From: Maribacter stanieri
Lineage (GTDB): Bacteria; Bacteroidota; Bacteroidia; Flavobacteriales; Flavobacteriaceae
Length of the DNA: 64,000 bases
Direction: 5' to 3'
Assembly: GCF_900112245.1 (NCBI RefSeq)
Contig: NZ_FOYX01000001.1
Coordinates: 1,599,856 to 1,663,855, forward strand
Shown: in pieces, positions 35,792 to 43,646 of the stretch
Layout of the letters: each line of letters opens with the position of its first letter
Position numbering within the stretch: the stretch's first letter is position 1
Notes under the pieces: generated by a model
Seen by the model: the letters and a program-made list of their open reading frames with translations, nothing else
Told to the model about the DNA's origin: nothing
Databases searched by the model: none
Position numbers and translations under genes: made by a program

Positions 35792-36901
35792 TTGATACAA
35801 ATTCACGACAAGTTTTTTAAACCTTTTCTAAGCGAATCTGAAATTCAGCAGGCCATTAAAACGGTTGCCGACCAAATTGCAGCGGATTATAAAGACGAGA
35901 CTCCCATTTTTGTGGGTGTCTTAAACGGGTCTTTTATGTTCGTTTCTGATTTGATGAAAGCTTACCAACACCCTTGTGAAGTTTCTTTCGTAAGACTAAG
36001 TTCTTACCAAGGCTTAACATCTACGGGTATTGTTGAAACGTTATTAGATGTACCAGAAAATATAGAAGGGCGCAGTGTTATTATTTTAGAAGATATAATC
36101 GATACAGGGCGTACCTTGCAGAAATTAGTTCATTTATTTTCAAAGACAAAAGTTAAAGAGTTTAAAATTGCAAGTCTTTTTTATAAGCCAGATGTGTACA
36201 AAGGCGAATACGCCATTGATTATTTTGGCTTGGCTATACCTGATAATTTTATTGTAGGTTATGGTCTTGATTATAAAGAGCAAGGAAGAAATTTAAAAGA
36301 AGTATACCAACTAAACCAGAAACATATGATTAATCTTGTACTCTTTGGTAAACCAGGAGCCGGCAAGGGCACGCAAGCACAATTCCTAAAAGAAAAATAC
36401 AATTTAATGCATATCTCTACCGGAGATGTTTTTAGATTTAATATCAAAAACGGAACGGAGTTAGGTACTTTGGCAAAGTCATATATCGACAAAGGTGAAT
36501 TGGTGCCAGATGAAGTAACAATTAAAATGTTACAGGAGGAAGTAGAGAAAAACTCAGATGCTGACGGATTTATTTTTGACGGTTTTCCAAGAACGGCTGC
36601 TCAGGCAGAAGCTTTGGATAATTTCTTGGAATCTAAGGATATGAGTGTAAATGCTACCATTGCACTAGAAGCAAATGATGAAATTTTAATAGAGCGTCTT
36701 TTAGAGAGAGGTAAGGTTAGTGGTAGAACTGATGATCAAGATGTCGTTAAGATTAGAAATCGTTTCGATGAATACAACGAAAAGACAACACCCGTAAAAG
36801 AATTTTACGAAGCTCAAGGTAAGTTTCATAGCGTAAACGGTATTGGTACTATTACTGATATCACTGAACGCTTAACGAAAGTAATCGAAGGCTTAAAATA
36901 A
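35792..36901 (+). CDS. Hypoxanthine phosphoribosyltransferase-adenylate kinase fusion
   Basis: A 369-residue two-enzyme fusion. Residues 1-178 are a purine phosphoribosyltransferase with the PRPP-binding loop VIILEDIIDTGRT; it salvages hypoxanthine or guanine. Residues 179-369 are a complete adenylate kinase with P-loop GKPGAGKGTQ, the NMP-binding HISTGDVFR segment and LLERGKVSGRTDD lid region. Both parts have normal full length. The only in-frame start is TTG 35792, two codons after an in-frame stop; an ATG at 35785 is out of frame by one base. Met179 (36326) could also give free adenylate kinase by internal initiation. Divergent from purK-purE. Confidence 0.9.
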   Translation: MIQIHDKFFKPFLSESEIQQAIKTVADQIAADYKDETPIFVGVLNGSFMFVSDLMKAYQHPCEVSFVRLSSYQGLTSTGIVETLLDVPENIEGRSVIILEDIIDTGRTLQKLVHLFSKTKVKEFKIASLFYKPDVYKGEYAIDYFGLAIPDNFIVGYGLDYKEQGRNLKEVYQLNQKHMINLVLFGKPGAGKGTQAQFLKEKYNLMHISTGDVFRFNIKNGTELGTLAKSYIDKGELVPDEVTIKMLQEEVEKNSDADGFIFDGFPRTAAQAEALDNFLESKDMSVNATIALEANDEILIERLLERGKVSGRTDDQDVVKIRNRFDEYNEKTTPVKEFYEAQGKFHSVNGIGTITDITERLTKVIEGLK

Positions 36902-36960
36902 TATAGAAACTCTTATGTCAACCATAGGTTTGATGAAGATTTTGAACTGAAAGAATAGCA

Positions 36961-37962
36961 ATGACCGAAGGTAATTTTGTTGACTACGTAAAAGTGGGTT
37001 TGACTTCTGGTAAAGGAGGCAAGGGATCTGTGCATTTGCATCGTGAAAAATTTATTACCAAAGGTGGTCCTGATGGTGGTGATGGTGGTCGTGGAGGTCA
37101 CATTATTGTTCGAGGCAACGAAAACCTTTGGACATTAATAAATTTTAAATACACGAAACATTTTAAAGCCGGTCATGGTGCCCACGGTAGTAAAAGCCGT
37201 AGTACAGGAGCAGATGGTGAAGATGTGTATTTAGATGTGCCGTTGGGTACAGTGGTTAAAGATTTTGAAACCAAGGATGTCCTTTTTGAAATTACTGAAC
37301 ATGGTGAGGAGAAAATTCTGCTACAAGGTGGTATGGGCGGTCGTGGTAACTGGCATTTTAGAACATCTACAAACCAGACGCCAAGATATGCCCAACCGGG
37401 TATGGATGGTTTAGAAGGTGAATTTTTGTTAGAACTTAAGGTTCTTGCTGATGTAGGTCTAGTAGGTTTCCCAAATGCTGGTAAGTCTACTTTATTATCT
37501 GTAATAACATCTGCAAAGCCAAAAATTGCCGATTATGAGTTTACTACTTTAAAACCTAACTTAGGTATTGTAGAATATCGCGACTTTAAGAGTTTTGTAA
37601 TGGCAGATATTCCTGGTATTATAGAAGGTGCTGCAGAAGGTAAAGGTTTAGGACATTATTTTCTAAGACATATTGAACGTAACGCCAACTTGCTATTTTT
37701 AATACCTGCGGATAGTAAAGACATCAGTAAAGAATACGAGATTTTACTTGATGAGTTAAGACGCTACAATCCTGAGTTGTTAGATAAAGAACGACTTATT
37801 TGTATCTCTAAAAGCGATATGCTAGATGAGGAACTTATGGATGAAATGAGAGAAGAACTCAATAAAGATTTAAACGGCACTCCGTTTATGTTTATATCAT
37901 CTGTAGCACAAATGGGTATTGTGGAATTAAAGGATAAGCTTTGGGCAATGCTTAATTCATAA
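36961..37962 (+). CDS. obgE: GTPase ObgE/CgtA
   Basis: Essential ribosome-assembly and stress GTPase of 333 residues. The glycine-rich Obg fold fills residues 1-158 ([20 protein letters not shown], then [12 protein letters not shown]). The G domain follows with G1 GFPNAGKST, switch region [13 protein letters not shown]3 DIPGIIEGA and G4 SKSD. The extra C-terminal OCT domain of some Gram-positive relatives is absent, as expected here. It follows the adenylate-kinase fusion gene by 59 bases on the same strand, a neighbourhood seen widely in this phylum, and precedes the ion-channel gene by 12 bases. Confidence 0.97.
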   Translation: MTEGNFVDYVKVGLTSGKGGKGSVHLHREKFITKGGPDGGDGGRGGHIIVRGNENLWTLINFKYTKHFKAGHGAHGSKSRSTGADGEDVYLDVPLGTVVKDFETKDVLFEITEHGEEKILLQGGMGGRGNWHFRTSTNQTPRYAQPGMDGLEGEFLLELKVLADVGLVGFPNAGKSTLLSVITSAKPKIADYEFTTLKPNLGIVEYRDFKSFVMADIPGIIEGAAEGKGLGHYFLRHIERNANLLFLIPADSKDISKEYEILLDELRRYNPELLDKERLICISKSDMLDEELMDEMREELNKDLNGTPFMFISSVAQMGIVELKDKLWAMLNS

Positions 37963-37974
37963 TAATTAGATAGG

Positions 37975-38685
37975 ATGAAACAGTATTTAAAAAATATTGT
38001 TGAAATTAATGACAATAGGAAAAGTAGAATTTTCGCCTATTTTATTCAAATTTTAATCTTTGTTTCAATACTATCTTTTTCATTTGAAACCGTTCCGGAT
38101 CTTGAACCATCAACCAGAAAAATTTTAAGGATAATTGAGGTTTTCTCCGTTATCATCTTTACAATTGAGTATGTATTACGTATTTACGTTTCAGACAAGA
38201 AAAGTAAATTCATATTCAGCTTTTTTGGAATTATCGATTTTCTGGCAATTCTTCCATTTTACTTATCATTAGGTGTAGATTTAAGATCACTTAGAGCCCT
38301 AAGGTTTTTGAGGTTGTTCCGTATACTTAAATTAATGCGCTACAATAAAGCTATTGAGCGTTTTTCCAGAGCTATTAGTTTAGCAAAAGAGGAAGTGTTG
38401 TTATTCTTAATCGTTACGTTAATCTTAATATATTTTTCGGCTGTAGGTATTTACTACTTTGAACATGAGGTTCAACCAGAAAATTTCGCTTCTATTTTTG
38501 ATAGCCTTTGGTGGGCAATTATAACACTTACTACAGTTGGGTATGGCGATGTTTACCCTATAACCGTTGGTGGTAAAGTTTTCACTTTCTTTATTTTAAT
38601 GATAGGGTTAGGTATTGTAGCAATACCTACAGGTATTATTTCTTCTGCGCTAACAAAATCTGTTGATAAAACAGAAGAGAAATAA
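37975..38685 (+). CDS. Voltage-gated potassium channel-like ion transporter
   Basis: Six-helix membrane channel of 236 residues. The S4-like voltage sensor has Arg spaced every third residue (RSLRALRFLRLFRILKLMR), and the pore loop carries the K+ selectivity filter TTVGYGD. Helix S6 follows, ending with a short Lys-rich tail and no cytoplasmic ligand-binding domain. It would form a tetramer in the inner membrane and conduct K+ in response to voltage. It begins 12 bases after obgE, so it may be cotranscribed, with no evident functional link. Family is certain, gating properties are not. Confidence 0.93.
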   Translation: MKQYLKNIVEINDNRKSRIFAYFIQILIFVSILSFSFETVPDLEPSTRKILRIIEVFSVIIFTIEYVLRIYVSDKKSKFIFSFFGIIDFLAILPFYLSLGVDLRSLRALRFLRLFRILKLMRYNKAIERFSRAISLAKEEVLLFLIVTLILIYFSAVGIYYFEHEVQPENFASIFDSLWWAIITLTTVGYGDVYPITVGGKVFTFFILMIGLGIVAIPTGIISSALTKSVDKTEEK

Positions 38686-38805
38686 TAATTAGTGAGATGT
38701 TTGGCTATAGAAAAGCATAGTTCAATGCTTAACGCTTAATCGAATACCTTCTTAAAAATATATTTTACGATTTTATTTTCTTTAATTTTAAGAAAATCCA
38801 ATTTC

Positions 38806-39324
38806 ATGAGAATTTTTCTATTTAGTATAATATTAATCGTTTTGACCTCTTGCGGAGCTGCAAAAGTTGATTATGATTACGACAGTCAGACAGATTTTAC
38901 TTCTTACGCTACTTATAATTATTTTAATGACATGGAAACTGGCTTGAGCGAGTTAGATGAGAAAAGGTTAATGGAGGCAATGGATGCAACGCTTGGTGAA
39001 AAAGGATACATGTTTGCAGAAGAACCAGATGTTTTTATTAATATAAAAAGCACTGTCTTTAAATCTCAACAAGGGAATAATGTTGGCGTAGGTTTAGGTG
39101 GTGGTAACCGTGGTATCGGTGGTGGAGTTTCTATTGGTATTCCTGTTGGCGGACCAAAGCTTACTCGTGAGCTACAGATAGATTTTGTAGATTCTAATAA
39201 AGATATGCTTATTTGGCAAGCAATAAGTGAAAGCCCTTTTCGTGAAGGTGATACTCCTGCAGAAAAAGCAGAAAAGCTACAAGCTGTTGTAGATAAGATA
39301 TTCAGTAATTACCCGCCAGAATGA
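38806..39324 (+). CDS. DUF4136 domain-containing lipoprotein
   Basis: Exported lipoprotein of 172 residues. The signal peptide ends in a lipobox, LTSC with lipidated Cys16. The mature body starts with the DUF4136 pattern VDYDYDSQTDFTSYATYNYF, has a Gly-rich stretch in the middle (VGLGGGNRGIGGGVSIGIPVGG within about residues 85-110), and ends with the AEKLQAVVDKIFSNYPP segment typical of the family. Function unknown; usually outer-membrane anchored. It is convergent with the transglutaminase-like gene, the ends lying 2 bases apart, with no terminator hairpin between them. Confidence 0.88.
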   Translation: MRIFLFSIILIVLTSCGAAKVDYDYDSQTDFTSYATYNYFNDMETGLSELDEKRLMEAMDATLGEKGYMFAEEPDVFINIKSTVFKSQQGNNVGVGLGGGNRGIGGGVSIGIPVGGPKLTRELQIDFVDSNKDMLIWQAISESPFREGDTPAEKAEKLQAVVDKIFSNYPPE

Positions 39325-39326
39325 AG

Positions 39327-40331
39327 TTATTTTACTTTAACAACATAGGTTGCAATTAAGTTATTGTCAGTAGAAACATGTACATCATACAAGCCTTTCT
39401 TTTCAAAATTCTGAACTAAACTTATTTCATTTGCGTTTCTAATTATTGTAGGGTTACTTTCTTTTTGAATACCGCCTCTGTTGAGTGACAGTTGTATTTT
39501 CCCATTAAAATTATCTGATACATATAATTTAAAGGTTATGGATTCTCCCTTTTTTATCTGATTATGCATTGCTAGAGGTGATACTGGTGTTATTGATTCA
39601 AGAAAAGCCTCTTTATAAATAACAGGTCCTTCCATAAAAGTGGTTAAAGCGTTATCATCTACTAGCGCTATTTCTCTTTTTGTAATTGGAAAATGATTTT
39701 TTGCGAACAATATTGGGTCAGCAAGAAAATAACCATCGAAATAATCAGGTTGAAAAAGAGGCGTCCCATTTATTAGCATAGTTTGTCCTGCAGACCACGT
39801 GGCATCGCACAAATACCGCTTGCCATTTATCTCAATACTATTCCATGAGTGGTTGGGCATACTTTCCGCATCTAATAGCAACGTTGGTGTACGCCCATAT
39901 CCATTAATAATATTACATTTAAAACCTGCTAGGGTAGCCATTTCCTTAATCAAATATGCATATCCTGTACAAGCTGTTTTTTGTTCTTTTAACAACTTTT
40001 CAAAGACTTTTGGAGTTATGCTAGTATTCCAATTTAAAAAGGCCTGTGTGTCATCGGCAAACTTTTTGCGTTTATGACTTATTTTTAAATAGGAAGAATA
40101 ATCATTCTCAATGTTTGAACTTACCCATGTGTAAATAGCTCTAAACTTTTCTACATCGGTATTTAATGATGTCGTCAAATTATGAGTTAGCACTGGTAAA
40201 TTCTTTAGACTGGCTTCTTTGTAATATGTAGCAATGCTATCTGCCTTCTTAAAATCTATAGGATTAAAGTCTGAGCGTTGCGCAAAGCAGGCTAATGAAA
40301 AAAATAAAGTAATTAATACAATGATTTTCAT
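39327..40331 (-). CDS. Secreted transglutaminase-like protein
   Basis: Exported protein of 334 residues; signal peptide MKIIVLITLFFSLACFAQ. The transglutaminase-like core (residues about 55-190) keeps the Cys-His-Asp triad: Cys in KTACTGYAYL, His in PNHSWNSIE and Asp in YLCDATWSAG. The C-terminal 100 residues form a beta-rich domain (TFKLYVSDNFNGKIQLSL). Such bacterial proteins are thought to act as peptidases or in peptide crosslinking; the substrate is unknown. Its ATG overlaps the stop of the upstream CarboxypepD_reg gene by one base (TAATG), which indicates coupled translation and a linked role in the envelope. Confidence 0.87.
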   Translation of the reverse strand: MKIIVLITLFFSLACFAQRSDFNPIDFKKADSIATYYKEASLKNLPVLTHNLTTSLNTDVEKFRAIYTWVSSNIENDYSSYLKISHKRKKFADDTQAFLNWNTSITPKVFEKLLKEQKTACTGYAYLIKEMATLAGFKCNIINGYGRTPTLLLDAESMPNHSWNSIEINGKRYLCDATWSAGQTMLINGTPLFQPDYFDGYFLADPILFAKNHFPITKREIALVDDNALTTFMEGPVIYKEAFLESITPVSPLAMHNQIKKGESITFKLYVSDNFNGKIQLSLNRGGIQKESNPTIIRNANEISLVQNFEKKGLYDVHVSTDNNLIATYVVKVK

Positions 40332-41062
40332 TATTTAAAAATGTCTCCAATCTTTTGAAAAATATTTCTTTTGCTTTTATAAGCACCGCCAATTACGATA
40401 TCTCCCATTAATTCAACATCATAGGTGTCAAACGTAATATTGATATCAATGGTAGAAGAAACACTAGGTAATACCTTGTATGTTTTAGTTTCATAACCAA
40501 TAAAACTAAAAACCAAAATATCATTTTCTTTTAATTGTTGAGGGAATTCAAACTTACCATCAAAATCTGTTTGTGTGCCTACCGTAGTTCCTTTTAAAAT
40601 AACATTTACACCTGGTAGGGGTTCATTTGCTTCATCTAATATGGTGCCGCCTAACGTATATTTTTCTTGATACTTTACCATCATGCCCATGACATTCTCT
40701 TGTTGATTAGAAACAATTTCAATTGGTGGTTCTATACTTGCAGTTTCTTGTGCTTTAACCTCTGTTGTGCACAATGCTAATAGGGATAAACCCATCATAC
40801 CTATTCCTTTTGTTAGTATTGAATTGTTCATAGTGTAATGCGTATTTGTTTCATAAGATTTTAGTTGCGATGATTTGAACTTGCCACAGGTTTTTTTACT
40901 TGTTGAATTTAGATATCGTACAAGTTCTTGATCCGAAAAGTTGGTGAAATCAATGACTTCTTTTTGGCAACTAGCACAAAATCCGCCTTTATCGGTTTTA
41001 CTAAAATTAGCGAAATTTTCTTTACATGGTTCTTTTACGTCAATTGTTAATGAGCTTTTCAT
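40331..41062 (-). CDS. CarboxypepD_reg-like domain protein with N-terminal Cys cluster
   Basis: Protein of 243 residues. The N-terminus has a Cys-rich segment (CKENF, FCASCQKEV, KTCGKF) that looks like a metal-binding knob ahead of a transmembrane helix at about residues 83-100 (GIGMMGLSLLALCTTEV). The C-terminal half is a CarboxypepD_reg-like beta domain, GTILDEANEPLPGVNVILKG, of the type found at the start of TonB-dependent receptors. No barrel follows, so it is not a transporter. The topology (Cys part inside, beta domain outside) is inferred. It is translationally coupled to the transglutaminase-like gene. Function unknown. Confidence 0.8.
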   Translation of the reverse strand: MKSSLTIDVKEPCKENFANFSKTDKGGFCASCQKEVIDFTNFSDQELVRYLNSTSKKTCGKFKSSQLKSYETNTHYTMNNSILTKGIGMMGLSLLALCTTEVKAQETASIEPPIEIVSNQQENVMGMMVKYQEKYTLGGTILDEANEPLPGVNVILKGTTVGTQTDFDGKFEFPQQLKENDILVFSFIGYETKTYKVLPSVSSTIDINITFDTYDVELMGDIVIGGAYKSKRNIFQKIGDIFK

Positions 41063-41277
41063 AATACAGTGGTTTTATATTTATAGGTCTAAAGTATTAT
41101 GGACCGTATTCTTATAAAACTAGTAATGAGTGTAAGGGCTCTTTGGGTGAGTTAACTTCAACTAACCATTTATTTTAAAGTTTTTAAATAATCTTTTCAT
41201 TAGGTAAATGGGTCGTAATCAAATGTTAATGTTGTTAAATGGTTGTGTAAATAAATGTATAGAAATTAAAATCCTGT

Positions 41278-41285
41278 TATTTTTG
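41278..41285 (+). promoter_or_regulatory. -7 promoter box for the M13 peptidase
   Basis: TATTTTTG fits TAnnTTTG, 56 bases before the ATG of the M13 peptidase gene. No TTG lies at the expected -33 spacing, so confidence is limited. Confidence 0.38.
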
Positions 41286-41341
41286 TAACAAAAATCAATA
41301 TAAGCGTCTTATTGATTTAGACGTTTAAACTAACTCACAAA

Positions 41342-43390
41342 ATGAAAAAGATTTATTTATTTGCTGCCGGTTTGGTAGCCTTGGCTTCTTGTAAAGAGGA
41401 AGCAAAACCTACTCCTGAAGTAGAAAAAATTCCGGGTATTGTTCTAGCGAACATGGATACGACCCAAAATCCAAAATCAGATTTCTATAATTATGTGAAT
41501 GGAAATTGGATGAAGTATACTGAAATTCCTGACGATAGAACTAGTTGGGGTGGTTTTAGTGTGCTTCGTAAATCTACCGATGACGATGTGCTAAAAATTT
41601 TAGCGACAGCTAAAGAAAGTGGAAATTATGCTGCCGAAACGGATCAAGCAAAAGCTCTGGCAATTTTTGATACAAAGTTAGATTCTGCTGCTAGAAACAA
41701 AGCAGGTATTACTCCGTTACAACCAGCATTGGATGCAATTGCTTCGGTTTCTAATTTAAAGGACTTACAAACAGTATTGGCGACCAATGCTGCCGTGTCT
41801 TCTCCTTTTATAAATATTGGGGCTGGTGCAGACTTAAATAATAGTAGCATGAATGCTGTTTATTTAGGTGCTAACGGTTTAGGTCTTCCTGATCGTGATT
41901 TTTACTTAGAAGAAGATGAGAAATCTGTAGAAATTCGTGAAGAATATAAGAAGCACGTATCTAAAATGTTACAAAGATTAGGGGATTCTGAAGCGGATGC
42001 AACTAAAGCTGCCGAGAAAATTCTTGCTATGGAGACGCAATTAGCGGAACCTCGTTTAAATAAAGTAGAGCGTAGAGATGCTAGAAACTATAACAACCCT
42101 AGAACAATTGCAGAGGTTGATAAGATGTTATCGACCATTGATGTAAATAAATTTATTAGCGATTTAGGTATTACTAAAAAGTTCGATACGCTTTTGGTAA
42201 CTCAGTTGAGGTATACCGAAGCTTTGGATAAGTTTTTAAAAACAACTCATATCGAAGATATTAAGACTTTAGTACGATGGGATACATTTAATAGTGCTGC
42301 CGGAAAATTAACGATTGATATTGAAACTGCAGATTGGGAATTTTATAGCAAATACCTAAGAGGAGCAAAAGAACAACGTGCTGCAGACGAGCGTGCACTT
42401 GCAACTGTAAATGGTACAGTAGGTGAAGCACTGGGTCAATTATATGTTGATGCAAAATTTCCGCCTGAAGCAAAGGCTAAAGCTGAATTAATGATTGCGA
42501 ATGTAATCGATGCTTTCAAAGAACGTATCTCTGTTTTAGATTGGATGAGCGATTCTACAAAAACAAAAGCTATTGAGAAGCTAGATAAGTTTACCGTTAA
42601 GATTGCTTACCCAAATAAGTGGGAAGATTATTCTACTATGGAAGTTTCTGCAGATAAATCATACTTTGAGAATATGACTGCGGTTAACAAATGGGGAGAA
42701 TTGAAGAATTACTCAGAAATTGGTGAGCCTGTTGATAAAACAGAATGGGGAATGTCTCCACAGACTGTAAATGCATACTTCAATCCATTGAACAATGAGA
42801 TTGTTTTTCCGGCTGCGATTTTACAACCACCTTTCTATAACTATACTGCTGATGAAGCTGTAAATTATGGAGGAATTGGTGCTGTTATCGGACATGAAAT
42901 TTCTCATGCTTTTGATGATAGTGGTTCTCGTTTTGATGCTGATGGTAATCTTAAGAACTGGTGGACAGAAGCAGATTTAAAAGCCTTTACAGAAAGAGCT
43001 GATGCTTTAGCGGTACAGTATGATAGCGTTATGGTATTACCAGATGTTTATGTAAACGGAAAATTTACTCTTGGGGAGAATATTGGAGATTTAGGTGGAT
43101 TGTTGGGTGCTTATGACGGACTTCAGAAATACTATGCTGAAAATGGTCGTCCTGAAGATATAGATGGCTTTACGGCTGAACAACGTTTCTTTATGTCTTG
43201 GGCTACAGTTTGGAGAACTAAGAGTAGAGATGAAGCTTTAAGAACTCAGATTAAAACTGACCCACACTCTCCTGGTATGGTAAGAGCAACACAACCTTTA
43301 TTGAATATTCAAGAGTTTTACGATGCTTTTGATATTAAAGAAGGTGACGCTATGTATTTAGCTCCTGAAAAGAGAGTTAGTATTTGGTAG
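41342..43390 (+). CDS. M13 family metallopeptidase (neprilysin-like), lipoprotein
   Basis: Zinc endopeptidase of 682 residues. The signal peptide ends in a lipobox (LASC, Cys17). The zinc site HEISH (His518, Glu519, His522) lies in IGHEISHAFDD, the third ligand Glu in LGENIGDLGG, and the NAYFNPLNNEIVFPA segment matches the family substrate-binding NAYY motif. Both the N-terminal cap domain and the catalytic C-terminal half are complete. Located at a membrane surface facing outward from the cytoplasm, it probably breaks down peptides. A strong terminator follows. Identity confident, substrate unknown. Confidence 0.95.
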   Translation: MKKIYLFAAGLVALASCKEEAKPTPEVEKIPGIVLANMDTTQNPKSDFYNYVNGNWMKYTEIPDDRTSWGGFSVLRKSTDDDVLKILATAKESGNYAAETDQAKALAIFDTKLDSAARNKAGITPLQPALDAIASVSNLKDLQTVLATNAAVSSPFINIGAGADLNNSSMNAVYLGANGLGLPDRDFYLEEDEKSVEIREEYKKHVSKMLQRLGDSEADATKAAEKILAMETQLAEPRLNKVERRDARNYNNPRTIAEVDKMLSTIDVNKFISDLGITKKFDTLLVTQLRYTEALDKFLKTTHIEDIKTLVRWDTFNSAAGKLTIDIETADWEFYSKYLRGAKEQRAADERALATVNGTVGEALGQLYVDAKFPPEAKAKAELMIANVIDAFKERISVLDWMSDSTKTKAIEKLDKFTVKIAYPNKWEDYSTMEVSADKSYFENMTAVNKWGELKNYSEIGEPVDKTEWGMSPQTVNAYFNPLNNEIVFPAAILQPPFYNYTADEAVNYGGIGAVIGHEISHAFDDSGSRFDADGNLKNWWTEADLKAFTERADALAVQYDSVMVLPDVYVNGKFTLGENIGDLGGLLGAYDGLQKYYAENGRPEDIDGFTAEQRFFMSWATVWRTKSRDEALRTQIKTDPHSPGMVRATQPLLNIQEFYDAFDIKEGDAMYLAPEKRVSIW

Positions 43391-43410
43391 ATTATTTTTT
43401 ATTAAAGACG

Positions 43411-43442
43411 AAAAGGGCGCTACTATGTAGCGCCTTTTTTTT
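43411..43442 (+). terminator. Intrinsic terminator of the M13 peptidase gene
   Basis: GGCGCTAC and GTAGCGCC form an 8-base stem on a TAT loop, preceded by A and followed by eight T. Confidence 0.93.
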
Positions 43443-43464
43443 GTATTCAGATGTTAAATTGAGC

Positions 43465-43645
43465 TCAGTCGAAATGCTTTGATATCTAGTATGCTAAAGT
43501 TATCTACTAAGCTCGTAATGACAATCTGTCTATTTTAAATCGTCTTTGAGAGGAGCTTTTCGCGACGTGGTAATCTGTTTGTCATTAGTAGCATGGGGGT
43601 TTAAGTCAACCAATAATCAGATTACTTCACTTTGTTCGTAATGAC
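43465..43645. repeat. Degenerate dispersed intergenic repeat
   Basis: Between the M13 terminator and the macroglobulin gene lie fragments such as CGTAATGACAATCTG (43514-43528), GACGTGGTAATCTG (43564-43577) and, in inverted orientation, CAGATTACTTCAC (43618-43630) followed by CGTAATGAC. They resemble the common element in Bacteroidota built on TCATTGCGAGG...GCAATCTG, here worn. The 11-mer TCAGTCGAAAT at 43465 also occurs at 33941. Confidence 0.5.
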
Positions 43646-43646
43646 G

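Noticed and set aside
40331-41062. CarboxypepD_reg protein as a truncated TonB-dependent receptor
   Set aside because: The frame ends cleanly with its own stop coupled to the next gene, and the N-terminal Cys cluster and helix indicate a distinct complete architecture.
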